DNA from: Armillaria gallica
Lineage: Eukaryota; Basidiomycota; Agaricomycetes; Agaricales; Physalacriaceae
Assembly: GCA_037576215.1 (NCBI GenBank)
Contig: JBANDB010000001.1
Coordinates: 5,828,001 to 5,892,000, forward strand
DNA length: 64,000 nucleotides
Direction: 5' to 3'
Shown here: positions 10,450 through 21,465 of the stretch, piece by piece
Layout of the letters: every line of letters starts with the position of its first letter
How positions within the stretch are numbered: position 1 is the stretch's first letter
Translations under genes and position numbers: made by a program
Notes under the pieces: generated by a model
What the model saw: the letters and a program-made list of their open reading frames with translations, nothing else
Told to the model about the DNA's origin: nothing
Databases searched by the model: none

Positions 10450-12063
10450 CTAGATACCTGCTATGTCCCTGCACAGACGTAGACCGATGTGCCGATGCGA
10501 TCTACCACTGCCCTCAATATCATCCGTTGAATGACATTCCGCATCCAGCCCGCCTTCCCTGAAGGCTCTAAAACCATTAACATATATGTTCTCCGCACCC
10601 TCGGGATGCCAGACACATAAATCAACCTTCTTCAAAAAAGACTCCAGGTAACAGCACGTCGCAGCACCGTTATCCTTCGGGAGTCTGGAACGAACCATTG
10701 CCAAATAACGTTGTGCAATGTCCGGGTTCGATAACGCTTTGGATAGATAGTCCACCATGGACAACTCCGATAGACCGGGAAATATGCAAAAGGAGGGGGT
10801 AACTGTCAGGGCGGTTATCCAATCAGACGCAGTGGTGTCATCGACTTCAAGGTGGAGGTGTATGAGACCGCGCACTGCATCTGTCTCAAGGAAAGGCACC
10901 ACAGCACTGAACTGCAAATTGTGGCAAAGATAGAGTTTCTCCAGGGAGAAATGGGAGCGACTGTAAAGTTCAGCAACAGTAGTTATATTGTCGACCCGTT
11001 GCATGACGCTCAAAACTCGGAGATTTGGGGATATGAGATAGTTTGGACATGTCTCCGAGGAAGGAAGATAACTGAGCTGACGAAGGTGGCGTAAAGTTAC
11101 GGGGATGAGGGGTGGCCTGTGAGAAAACCCTGCCCGGTCAATGGACTGCACCCCAAGCTTCTCGAGACTGGTCGCAACAGAAATGAAGGTATGGAATTCC
11201 AAGGCATCACTGAAATAACCTGTGAACTGACGTAGATTTGATGCCGGGAACATGATGGGGGAGACTCGACCCCGGCCGTGAAGGCCCAATGAAGTGAGTT
11301 GAGGGGCATCAATAGACATGTCGGACTCCATAGAACTGTAAGTCGAGATAACGAGCCGCCTCAACTGGGAATAGTGTAGAGAAGTCCTTATCAACTGCCG
11401 TAATAGGCGGCGTGTGGCCACGATGTAAACTTCATACCATCGTTTGGAATGTGACGTGACTTCGCCGATAACAGCGTCCTGGTGTCTAAAGTCGAAATCT
11501 ATATCGACAAACAGCCTCAATGGCGAATTCTGCGACAAACGAAGCTGGAGTTTGACAATGTCGAGGGCATGGGATGGGAAGGTAGTTCCCCGAGAGACGT
11601 GAAGCTGCAATGTTGACCAAAGTACTGGAGAAGAAGAAACGACAAGTCTCCACCAATGACACGTGTGAAGAAGCGTCCATGGTGCGTTCTTCGTGCAGAG
11701 ACTGTTGTTAGTCCCATCGGACGCATATGAGAAGATGTTGAGCAGTACGTCACGATTAAGACGTCGGATGGGAGACAGGAGTGACTGCTTTGCCTCAATA
11801 ATCTTCACGATCTCGGCACGTTCCTTGCGAGCACGGGATGCCAACGCGTCGAGATGATTTAGATAATGATCCATGTCAGAGACAGTATTTTGCATAAGAG
11901 CGATGTCTCCGAGAAATAAGCTCGTATCGACATCGAGAGTGGATTTCCCTGAGCGAAGGCACTCGAAGACATCCTCGCCCTGAACCCAGTCATGAGGAGG
12001 CATTAGCGATGGAATATCGCTCTCGCGGAATCCACAGTACAAGCATTGTTCAGGCCACGACAT
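10450..12063 (-). CDS. F-box/LRR-like protein A1
   Basis: Single coding exon of 537 aa, no stops. It starts with a paired-Cys segment (CLYCGFRES), then a conserved DVFECLRSGKSTLDVD block, a helical region rich in Arg/Lys/Glu at about 55-93 (coiled coil likely), and an F-box from about 95 (LSPIRRLNRDVLLNIFSYAS ... CHWWRLVVSSSPVLWS), followed by leucine-rich repeat-like sequence. Upstream there is a likely 5' UTR intron, 12124-12067 (GTAACT to TTTAG), at the same place in paralogues A2 (33448) and A3 (40918). Family role is substrate adaptor of an SCF ubiquitin ligase; the substrate is unknown. This is one of two intact A-type genes here. It is convergent with C1. Confidence 0.85.
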   Translation of the reverse strand: MSWPEQCLYCGFRESDIPSLMPPHDWVQGEDVFECLRSGKSTLDVDTSLFLGDIALMQNTVSDMDHYLNHLDALASRARKERAEIVKIIEAKQSLLSPIRRLNRDVLLNIFSYASDGTNNSLCTKNAPWTLLHTCHWWRLVVSSSPVLWSTLQLHVSRGTTFPSHALDIVKLQLRLSQNSPLRLFVDIDFDFRHQDAVIGEVTSHSKRWYEVYIVATRRLLRQLIRTSLHYSQLRRLVISTYSSMESDMSIDAPQLTSLGLHGRGRVSPIMFPASNLRQFTGYFSDALEFHTFISVATSLEKLGVQSIDRAGFSHRPPLIPVTLRHLRQLSYLPSSETCPNYLISPNLRVLSVMQRVDNITTVAELYSRSHFSLEKLYLCHNLQFSAVVPFLETDAVRGLIHLHLEVDDTTASDWITALTVTPSFCIFPGLSELSMVDYLSKALSNPDIAQRYLAMVRSRLPKDNGAATCCYLESFLKKVDLCVWHPEGAENIYVNGFRAFREGGLDAECHSTDDIEGSGRSHRHIGLRLCRDIAGI

Positions 12064-12124
12064 ACCCTAAAGCATAGAATAAGACCAGGACCGGACTCAG
12101 GCTGAGTTTGCTAATAAAAGTTAC

Positions 12125-12837
12125 CTGTTACGATGATGGTTGGAAAAGGAAAGTGAAGTCCGGCGCTTGCCGAGCTATTACTCCTCCCCTCATAATCGTC
12201 CTTATGTTCTATCCCTACCGTGATCCTGATTCATATAGCCTCAGATCTCCCGCAAATATTTTTTCGGCGATGCTGTTTGTACAATTGGCCGAGGTGCTAG
12301 TCCTGCACATGGCAGATTCTGCGCCATATCGTTCTCGTTGTTACGATAATGTTCTCTCGACATCTTCCTTGCTTTTGCTGGCACACTAGGATTTCGACTA
12401 TGAACCCAGGCGCTTGCTGATTTATACCCACCAAGTATTGTTCGAACTCAAAGGTTTTTCCAGCTCGATGTAAGGCGTCCTCATTCCAACACCAACACCA
12501 TCTTGAATTGATACTGACCAGTACGAGGTTACTAGTGGATACTCCTCTTTTCAAACCGATGGTATTATTTACGTAGAGACCCCATCTCATTTCCCGGTCG
12601 TTACAACTGCATTGCCTTCAATGTCCTAGCAACGCATCTTGACCGCGCCAACCAGCAACTGAACTATTAAATAGGCTGCGGCTAGAAATCTTCCACCTAC
12701 TGATCCGTATCAGTGTGGCAGTCTTGGTATGTGCCAAGTATTTGTTTGGATGTATGCGGCTAAACAGCATTCACCAACTTAGGAATTGACGGCTGGTCCG
12801 CTAATTGCTTATATGCCATATCTGCAGCCAAGACTGC
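12125..12837. other. No gene seen upstream of F-box A1
   Basis: About 700 bp with no convincing coding signal; it should contain the promoter of the minus-strand gene A1. Confidence 0.3.
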
Positions 12838-13182
12838 ATGATGAACCTCATACCTTTCCTGCTGTCCCTATCCTGTGCTTATGTCTTCACTTCTCCCACG
12901 TTCGCTGCTCCTGCAATGAGATACGACGTGTCTCGATCTCGATCTCGTTCTTCGCCGTATTTGACACCTTTCATCGAGTCGGATGTGAGAGGAACAGCGC
13001 GATATATAAAAGGGATCTCTACTTCCTTCTGGAAAGAGTGCGTCCTTTCCTGCTTTTGTTCTCGTAATACCTCTGATACGCAGCTGAAAGGCCCGAGGAA
13101 GATATATTCCATGTTCGGGCTCTCGAAGACACGGTGTTCGTCTCGGTTCGACCGAAGCATAGCGGAGCGCACAAATTCGTAG
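12838..13182 (+). CDS. Possible small secreted protein (weak)
   Basis: An open frame from ATG 12838 (or ATG 12841) of about 114 aa opens with a good secretory signal: a hydrophobic core (LIPFLLSLSCAYVF) followed by a small-residue cleavage-type site (TFAAPA). An SRSRSRS-rich stretch follows. Downstream, near 13085-13225, another frame is also open and looks protein-like (ending in HKFVVGNQILSIAEEP), so the real gene is probably spliced, but no pair of sites joins the two in phase. I recognise no family. Alternatives are a degenerate secreted-protein gene or chance. Confidence 0.3.
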   Translation: MMNLIPFLLSLSCAYVFTSPTFAAPAMRYDVSRSRSRSSPYLTPFIESDVRGTARYIKGISTSFWKECVLSCFCSRNTSDTQLKGPRKIYSMFGLSKTRCSSRFDRSIAERTNS

Positions 13183-15144
13183 TCGGCAACCAGATACTGA
13201 GTATCGCGGAGGAGCCCCGGTAGGACTTGACTTTGACCTCATCCTGGTGTTGTTAATTCCGGGGCAGGACCTCGACACCCTTGCACACTGCACTCAAGCA
13301 TGATCACCTCTTGTTTGTGCAAGATCATTGACTGGAAGATGTGTTGAGTGCCCTAAGTAAAAGCTGTGGCTGTGGTTACCGACCGAACGTTCGACAGAGG
13401 CATTGTTGGGTTCCTCGCCGCAACTGACGCGCTCACAGCCTGGGTATTGCCATGGGGCGGGCGTGGATAGGACTAGGAGATGGAGGGAGAAGGAAGGGAA
13501 AGAATAGATGAAGAAAAGCTTTTATATTCGTTGGGGAAGATCTGCGCAAGGATGAATTAAACGCGTCATAGTATGACAGAAGAATCGATGTTTTGTTCCG
13601 ATGACGTCAGGAGGGCCCGGGGGTTATCAGAAATCAACTCTTTCACTGCAACATCCACCACGGATGAAGATTTCCCTTACGTTATTGGTCTGATTTCTGA
13701 ACTTACAGATCACGAAGATCGCGCCTGGCATTTACTTTGAAATCCTACCAATAACCAAATCCAATATTCTAGCATCTTGTTTTAGTGACAAAACTGTTAC
13801 GCTGTACGGTAAGTACACTGTTTCTGCCGAAAAGTTCACGTTCCTCACATCAATACCAACATAGCACGCAAACACCGTGGGCGCCATCTGACAATATATC
13901 TGCGACTCGAAGTGGCCAGCGCATTGCCTCGGGGTCGAACGACGAGACGGATGGTGGGGGTGTGGAAGCGAACGAAGAAGTTTGAGTTCAAGCATGAGTT
14001 GGTCCAGGCTGGAGGGGCATGAAAGACCAGTGTATTATGCATCGTTGTGGAAGAGAAAGGCAGCGGGAGCGGATGGTTTACTAGTGCCGGTGGCGATGGG
14101 ATCATACGCGTTTGAGAGCTCCTTGTGAGTCAAATTCCAAGGCTGGGCGAGTTCGAGGCTCAAATAATTTGTCTTGCAGGAAAAGTCGGACGATAGGCTC
14201 CTGGAGCAGAAGATGATTGCAAGACTAGAGTGTGTACGATGTGAATTTGGTCGACTGGTGCCCCAGAGCTGGCTTCGAGGATATGTTAGCTGCGGGCGAT
14301 GACGGAGTTCGTAAGGTGTGAAGAATTACTCCCAGGTCGATGGTATGTAATATCTTTCAATGATACGCGAATCTGTTTACCTGCTCACAAGCCAATATCC
14401 AGCCGTTCCAAATGTGATGGTTGGTTGCCATGAATTGGTGCGGACCAACCCGACTAGAACAGGTTCGAGTTGCGTAACAACCGGCCGGCTGCGAGCGACG
14501 AGCCTTACTTCCGCTATTATCAATTTCATGCTCAGAGGCAGGCATCGGGAGACGACGGAGAAGGTCGCCTGCATACGTTGCGCGCCTTCCCTTGGCATAA
14601 AGTTTCAGCGGTCTTTCATCTAGCATGATAGTCGAGACTTTCTGCATCAGCCTGGCCTGCTTGTTTTGCTGATATTATGGATGAAGGCGCATACATCAAC
14701 ATTTTCCTCTGAAATCACCAGCCTCTTTTCTATCTGTGTTCCTGATCGGACTCAGCGAGCAGAGGTATTCAAGAGTATTCATCTTTCTGCACCCGCTACT
14801 TACCGGCAAATCTCCACTCTGGAAAAACCAAGTAGCAGCTTCTCGGGCTAGGCTCCGGTCCGGGCAGTATCCATTTTGCAATTGCAACCAGATCTCCTAT
14901 CGCTCGCGCTCCCATTACTTCACCTTGTTCCTTCATCATATGCCATTCACACCAGACAGCACGATGCTCATCCGCTCTCGAGAGTATGGAGACGGGTCCG
15001 AGTACGACCTCTCCTCGACTTCGTCCACAATCATCCCGGACCACTACGTGAAGCGGCTCTGGAGGAGACAAACGCTGCTGATTGGTAATGGAGGCACAGG
15101 GCGCACGGTGAGCGACGAGTCAGCGAGAAATTGGGTCGTGGCTG
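13183..15144. other. No assignable gene, scattered short open frames
   Basis: Nearly 2 kb with many short overlapping open frames on both strands and no recognisable domain. The frame starting at ATG 14941 could be an extra N-terminal exon of the DUF6593 gene: a 43-nt intron 15086-15128 would join it in phase. The domain does not need it. Confidence 0.3.
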
Positions 15145-15815
15145 ATGCTGGGAGAAAAGATCCAGTTTATCAATAAGGACGAGAGCTCGAGTGATAGGTC
15201 CGTCGCGTATTCGACAACGGAGGAGGGGAATCTGCTGAGGGTCCTTACGGGTGGGTACAGTGAGGGAGGTTCGGAGATTGCGAGAGTTACGTGGTCTGGA
15301 TCTGGGAGGTCGGTTGATAAGACCAGGTAGGTTCCATCCATGCTTCCTTCCTTCAGCGTACTCATTCCGCCAGTATGATGACTATAGGTAACAAAAGCGG
15401 AGCCGTGAAGGACCTTTTGAAAAAAAGTAATCGCATGTACGTGGTGGCCCACCATCTTAGAGGATTGTGCTGAATGACTCGGTACTGTAGGTCCACCAGC
15501 CGGATATTCGTAGGTCCAGACGGACTGGAGTACAAGTGGAAGGTCATTTCTGTTGGGAACGACCCTGCGTTCCCGGAGACGACGTACAAGACGCTTTATG
15601 TGAAGGATTCGAAGCACCCGGTGGCTACGACGTCGAGACTTTCAAGGAGGGATGGGAATATGAATGTGGGTATATGCGTCGTCTTTGTAGGCTATACCAC
15701 TCATGCTGTCGTTCAGGAGGAAGCCTACCCGATATATATTGCCGAGCGCGGGATGAGGATCCAGAGTTGGATTGTAGCTTCGTTGGTGATACTAGAAAGA
15801 ATTCAGACGTCGTAG
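15145..15815 (+). CDS. DUF6593-domain protein, 172 aa
   Basis: Four exons: 15145-15326, 15374-15436, 15491-15665 and 15717-15815; 519 nt joined with no stop. The order of elements fits the basidiomycete DUF6593 fold: an N-terminal strand region ending in EIARVTWSG, then VKDLLKKSNRM, then the family hallmark RIFVGPDGLEYKWKV, then a C-terminal hydrophobic segment (IQSWIVASLVILERIQTS). The second exon is only 21 codons and would be missed if 15327-15490 were treated as one intron; its LLKKSNRM segment is what the family shows before the F-x-GPDG motif. Function is unknown; such proteins occur in multiple copies in mushroom genomes and have no known catalytic residues. The start is uncertain, see the 13183-15144 entry. 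Confidence 0.72.
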
Positions 15816-16828
15816 GCTCCTTCGGTTTCTTTCGTTCTGGTGAACTTATGGTATTTAATATCTATTCATAATGCTTTCGTTGTATACACAGAGTTGTTAT
15901 CGAGGTGAAGGCCACCGTACGTTCGGTCGGCTTGTGGTAACCAATGTTGTTGTGAGAAGCAGGATATGAATCCCTGCAGGTCCCAGGTACTGCGATCAGA
16001 CCTGAAACTGCGCAGGAGCCTATAGCTTTATCCGCTGTATAGCCTTAAGAATGAGAGAGTATTCTGTTAGCATCAGAAGGTCAAGGTTTAATGATACGGG
16101 GGAATTATACCAGGTTCTTTGAAGCTAGAGAAGAAGTTCCACCCTTGAAGCTTGGATCCATAGCATTTTCCAAGATCAGCCGGACAGAGTAGCAGGATGG
16201 TCACACTCACACAAAAAGGGGAGAATTACAGTACCATCATTGATTAAAGCCCAGTCATTGGATGGAGATTGCTGGAGATTGCTGGAGAAGGGAAGGATGA
16301 TGTCATAGCTAGCGCCAATTCCAGTAATTGCAAGCGCTGGCCTTTAAAGTGTGATAGAGTTAGAATCAACACTGACACCTAGGATCCTTGTGAAATTTAG
16401 AGTTGTATTACAATAGATAGAATACTCATCTTGTGAAGAAGAAAAAAATGAAGTGTCTGCTTTCTTTTTACAGTGCTTCACTAAGACAGGCTTCGTTGTT
16501 CCGAACTTGTTCGCAGCCGCGCCGCGTAGTACCCATCATGAATACACATTGTATTGCCAACATGTTTACCTTTCTGAACTTGAAAAACGAAGGATTCTCC
16601 GTCAAGTAATTGCGAGGGCTTCCGCAGCCCACTGCCTCCGGAGGGGATACTATGACTTCATCCTGGAGCAGTGCTTTCTTAGAGCAATATTACCAAGGCA
16701 GTACCCGTTGGACAGTGTCGTATCAAGACGCCGCCAGACAGAAAAATAGGGTGGTCGCGGTACAAAGAGAAGAGAGACAGGTCGATTTCCTAATTTGATC
16801 TCTCTCTTCTACCACGTTCGTCCGCTTT
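15816..16828. other. Intergenic, no gene recognised
   Basis: About 1 kb separating the DUF6593 gene from the oxysterol-binding gene. A 98-codon open frame at 16453-16749 has no domain or signal peptide that I can recognise. Its 3' part is expected to be promoter of the next gene. Confidence 0.35.
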
Positions 16829-16868
16829 TCCTTCCTTCCTTCCTTCCTTCTTCCTCCTCCTCCTCGTT
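16829..16868 (+). promoter_or_regulatory. CT-rich tract before the oxysterol-binding gene
   Basis: A CTTC/TCC-repeat pyrimidine tract ends 8 nt before ATG 16876, which has the good context CCACCATG. Pyrimidine-rich tracts near the start site are a common promoter feature of filamentous fungi. Confidence 0.55.
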
Positions 16869-16875
16869 CGCCACC

Positions 16876-18660
16876 ATGTCTTCGATATCCAACAAGGATC
16901 CGGCTACGCCCCCACTCGATGACGAGGAAGACGCCGCTGTCTCAGTGCCAGACACAGGCGACGCCGGTGAAGGGGGCAAGCTCAAGATGATTGTTCAGCT
17001 TGTCAAGAAATGCTTTGGGGTGAAGGATATTGCTACCATGTGCGTTTTCAAAGCCTTTGTGGACACCTGCAGGAGACTAAAACCGGCTTGATAGGCGCCT
17101 TTCATTACCAGCATCACTCCTAGAGCCTATTCCCAACCTCGAGTGGTCGCAGTACCTAGACAGACCAGATTTCTTCGCTGCGTGAGTTTCATGGCTTCTT
17201 TGATACAACAGACGCTGACGAGGAGCAGTATCAACGACTCTGATGATCCTTTTGAGCGAATGCTGGCCGTCTTGCGTTTCACATTTACGAAGGATCTCAA
17301 ATATGTTGTGCGTTTGTTTCAATGCCTCTTTTTGGTGATTCCTCACTGTCTATCACAATAGTCTGGCAGGGTATTCAAGCCGTACAATTCTGTATTGGGA
17401 GAACACTTCAGGGCCCACTGGGACGTCTTCCCGGTGATTAGCTCAGGACCGGACCGGCCGCCCATCGTCCTGACGGAACCTACAACGACGAGCTCACTCG
17501 AGACCTCCAGCATAAAGAGCGGTAGGAGCTCCAAGAGCAGCACGAGCAAGAGCCCGTCGACGTCACTCAATGCCCATATGTCTAGTCTCAGCCTCGGCGG
17601 CCAAGACAAACTCCGAATAGCGTACGTTACAGAACAAGTATCCCATCACCCACCTGTGTCGGCGTACTATGCATCCTGTCCTGACCGCTCGCTTGAGCTC
17701 CTCGGCGTCGACCAGATATCCGCCAAGGTCTCCGCGGCGATGACGGTCAGGGTTATTCCGGGGAGCTATAACAAGGGGATGTTCGTGAAGATTACTGGGG
17801 GACATGGAGAGGGAGAGATGTACCAGGTCACACATCCCGTTGCCAGTGTGAATGGACTGCTGAGGGGGAGCTTCTACGTCACCGTGGCGGATACGACGAT
17901 TATCACTTGTACGGGGGGCAAACACGGGCCCAAGTTTCGAGCGATTATCGAGTATAAGGAGGAGTCATGGCTGGGCAAGGCGCGGTTCAGGTTGGAAGGG
18001 ATCATACATCTCGTCCACGAGGGCGACAAGGTCGACGGCTGGAAGACGGCCAAGGATGTCCCTCAGTCACTCGTCGTAGCTGTGTTTGACGGGTCCTGGA
18101 GGGGGCATATTCGCTGGCGGCGGGTAGGGTCCGGTTCGTACCCCACCGCGACCTCGTCAGCGAGCTCCTCCCCCTCGCCAGTTCATATATCCCTGCCTCG
18201 GTCGAATGCGACATCGAGAGCGGACTTGGCGACGGTCTCGGAAGGGGAGTACTCGACGCTGATTGACCTTGGGGAGCTAGAGGTTATCCCAAAGCAAGTG
18301 AGGCCGTTGGAGAGGCAACTGCCGCATGAGAGTAGACGACTGTGGAATACCGTGACGAAGAGGCTAGAGAACAAAGAGTATTCGGATGCGACGAAGGAGA
18401 AGGTGGCGATTGAGCAGAGGCAGAGAGACGAGGCTGCCGAGAGGCTGAAGAAGGGTATCGAGTGCGTGTCTTTTTTCCTTTGTTTCTCTTGCACCTATTG
18501 AATGCTTGTCTCTAGGTATGTACCTCGGTACTTTGAGAAGGATATCGACTCTGGGGTACCGGCACTAACATCAGAAGGCCGGAAGGCGCTCGAGGAGGAA
18601 CTCCAGGAACCTTCGCAGTATCATATAGTCGGCTCTGCCGACGCTAAGCTCTCTTCATAA
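16876..18660 (+). CDS. Oxysterol-binding protein (Osh4/Kes1-type lipid exchanger)
   Basis: Five exons: 16876-17039, 17095-17181, 17229-17307, 17362-18461 and 18516-18660; 524 aa. It carries the family signature EQVSHHPP at about residue 190, preceded by RVFKPYNSVLGEHF, the counterpart of the usual KPFNPLLGE strand, and by a lid-like N-terminal LPASLLEPIPNLEW segment. The second half includes GKARFRLEG and a long basic helix region near the end. Length and the absence of PH and ankyrin domains place it with the short yeast Osh4-Osh7 type, which exchanges sterol or phosphatidylserine for PI4P between membranes. A Ser/Thr-rich insert (about residues 135-165) in the core and another at about 370-400 are not typical of yeast Osh4. 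Housekeeping gene, apparently intact. Confidence 0.9.
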
Positions 18661-21465
18661 TTATTATACCGACTAGATTAATTCTTCTCCCATCAGTCAC
18701 CACCCACCTTTTCTGATCTTCATGGACAGTAATAACGGGCTCCTTTTGCAAGTTTTATGATGGCATTATACGCATGATATACTCACTCTTATTTACACAA
18801 CTTTGATGTATGCTTGATTGATGATCTTTTTCTTCTGATGAACTGGCGACAGAATCGTGCTTATCTTTTCCCATCATCCTCCTTTGTACATCACAGATAT
18901 CCGAGTGACACGGCACGTCTCTGGCAGCGCAGGGTAAGTATAGGAATGAGGTAGGCTTTGCGCGTCTTTGTTCTCGTGGTGCTGACCATGACCGATTTAG
19001 CTCCGCACTATGGCACGGTTTTGTTCATAGTCCGTCCACGCCACAGGCACAACGCAAGGAATGCTTGTCGATGTGGTAGAGAACCATTTCTTGGGTTAGT
19101 CCATGATCAGTCTTCTTCAAAAAGGGAGTTCGAAGCTGACGAAGATTAGATTCTTTTGGCTTGCTACCGTTGTCGGTTTGAGCGCGTCTATGGACTCAGA
19201 GTCTTCGCTTGGACCTGAACGATATCAGCAATACTTCGAGACGACATTGGCATTCTAGAGGCGCTGCTCCAATATTCTCCTCAAGTTTGAACCTGCGACC
19301 CCGCCATGGTACTTTCCAATCGATGAAAAGCATGTCGGATTTTCCAAAGGCAAAAAACTCTTCAATCCAAGATACTCGCTCTCAAGGTCTGAGTGTATGC
19401 AATATTCAATGACAGGACGCAGTTCCTAGGTCTCACTGTAAGTGTCTTTCTCAAGGATTGCGACCTGACGAAGACAATTTTTCTTCTCCAGGGTAGTGCT
19501 CTCGGTTCCGAAACTATCATGCGTGCATATACACGGAACAATTTCGTTGTCATGATCATTGTGCCCGAGCCTGGAAAGTCGACGGACTGGTGCCCGCCAT
19601 GATCTCGTCGCCTTGCCATGGTATCCACGCAGGCTCGGTACTCTCCAGGCCCCGGGGAATGTAGAGAGCATATCCGACACCAGGGCGTACGGTAGTTTTG
19701 GGGTGAAGCATTCCTGAGAGTTGCGCATCCACAATGTTCGTTTTACTCACCGTTGGTCGAGACATCATGACTGCTGTCAATAATTTCCGCAATGACCAAC
19801 CAGGTTTTCCTTGGCTTTTGTGAAGCAATCAGTAGCCACCGCCGCGCCCTTGATGGACCCTCAGATCAGGGCGCGAAGACGTCTCTCGCCGCGTCTGGTA
19901 TTAACATTCAGCAGTTATCGTGGGTGCGCGTGGAGCTCGCCTCAAGAGCCCAGTCGCATATATCTCGCACACATAGTGGTCCGTATTTCGCAAATGACTT
20001 CAGCCTGTTCGTGTCCTTTTATCCGACATGAATCCGTCACTAATGTAGTACCCGAGCTGATCACCGTTAGGTCTCGTAATTTATGCTCAAGACCGACGCT
20101 CGTGAGTAGGTACGACCTCTGTTATTCCTAGACAGTGCATGTGCTGCAGCATGTGCCAGGAGACCGATGGGCGGAATGCAGTCATCAACGGCCCGTGGAC
20201 CTACAAAGTACAATGCATCGTAGACCTCTCCGACTACCGTGGTCGTGTTTCGGTGTCTTTTTGTGCAACGTAGGCAAGTATTTCCTTTGGCTGCGAACGC
20301 GGCGCAGGTGTGGCTGAGAGTATTCCTGATTACTCGCAGCTCGTCGTGAGTCTATTCTTCTACATTGGCAGCTTATTCTCGGGGTCTTCAGCTCAGGGTT
20401 TCCCTTGGATAACGAAGCGCGTTCCATACGACCTTCTTTTCCGCCCTGCACTCCTGTCTCTTTATTCCCTAACGCGATCACCTCTGCGATCAAGGTCCCC
20501 TTTGATAACTCGAGCTTCTATAGCTAGGAACCATCCAAAGATTATCTTGATTGCCTGACTTTCGCGGGTGGTGGTGATATACACGGCTACATGGTGTCGC
20601 GCGGGTGAAAGGCGTCCTCAGCGGCTAGAGCTAATCCATTTCTGCAAATATCGCTTACTACCGGACATCAGGGAAAGAGGATTTAAACTTTAACACGAGG
20701 GGATAGAGAGACAGGTCCAGACATGATCTCCCTCGTTACTATCTCAACTGCCAATATTTGACCTGGGAGTTCTCCTGACTGAGTTTTGTGCTGTGCATCT
20801 ATTTTTGATTAAGTTTTGGCTACCCTCTGGAGGGCCGTATTAACTGACAGAATGCACTATGTCTGTCTATCCCGGACTCGTCTTCGGGAGAGAGGTGTTT
20901 CAGTCAAATTCCCGTGCTAGGACCATTCATCCGTCAGTGGTCACTATGTCCCTAAGCTTGTGGAGTGATAAACGTATCCGCCGGTATATTTTTTTTATTG
21001 ACCTACACAATAATTACATACGGCAAATTTTGAATTGTACCATATATGTCAGTCTACATTCTGGCGATAAATTATGAAGGTCGTAAGAGAGCGAACCGCT
21101 GTTGGCCTGAAAAGTAGCTCCCTGAGGTGCCGATTACATAAAGGCATACCCCGCCATCAAAGGCCACCTCGAGATTACTTATTTTCGAACTCCGAAACGC
21201 GACTTCCCTTCCCCTAACCACCACCTTTGTCTATTGGTGCCTTTTGGTACCGTGTGCATTGGAGACGACGACGACGACGACGACGACGGAGACTGACGTT
21301 CATCACCATCACTTTCTGATCTGCTGAGCGCTGAGTTCCTGCCCATACTACGCCGGATCGCCTGCCGCTCTCTATTTTTGTGGTTTTAGTACCGAGGTGA
21401 GAAGAAACCTCGGTTCATAGGAACCATTACGCTCTCGCTGTGACTCGCATTTCCTGCCAGCAATA
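18661..21465. other. 2.8 kb between OSBP and G-alpha; fragments only
   Basis: No intact gene is recognised. On the plus strand a good GTAAGT...CTCCAG pair (19439-19493) joins two open stretches ending at a TGA near 19602. Around 20130-20340 there is a Cys-containing stretch (SMCQETDG) that faintly recalls an extracellular domain of basidiomycete single-pass membrane proteins. Both may be exons of decayed genes. The last 250 bp hold the G-alpha promoter and a GAC repeat. Confidence 0.3.
21264..21287 (+). repeat. GAC microsatellite, eight units
   Basis: Eight perfect GAC units about 180 bp before the G-alpha start codon, in the presumed 5' UTR or core promoter. Confidence 0.85.

Noticed and set aside
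18661..21465. Membrane-protein pseudogene near 20130-20340
   Set aside because: Resemblance rests on one Cys motif and a few residues; no hydrophobic segment or coherent splicing could be shown. Mentioned only as a possibility in the gap entry.
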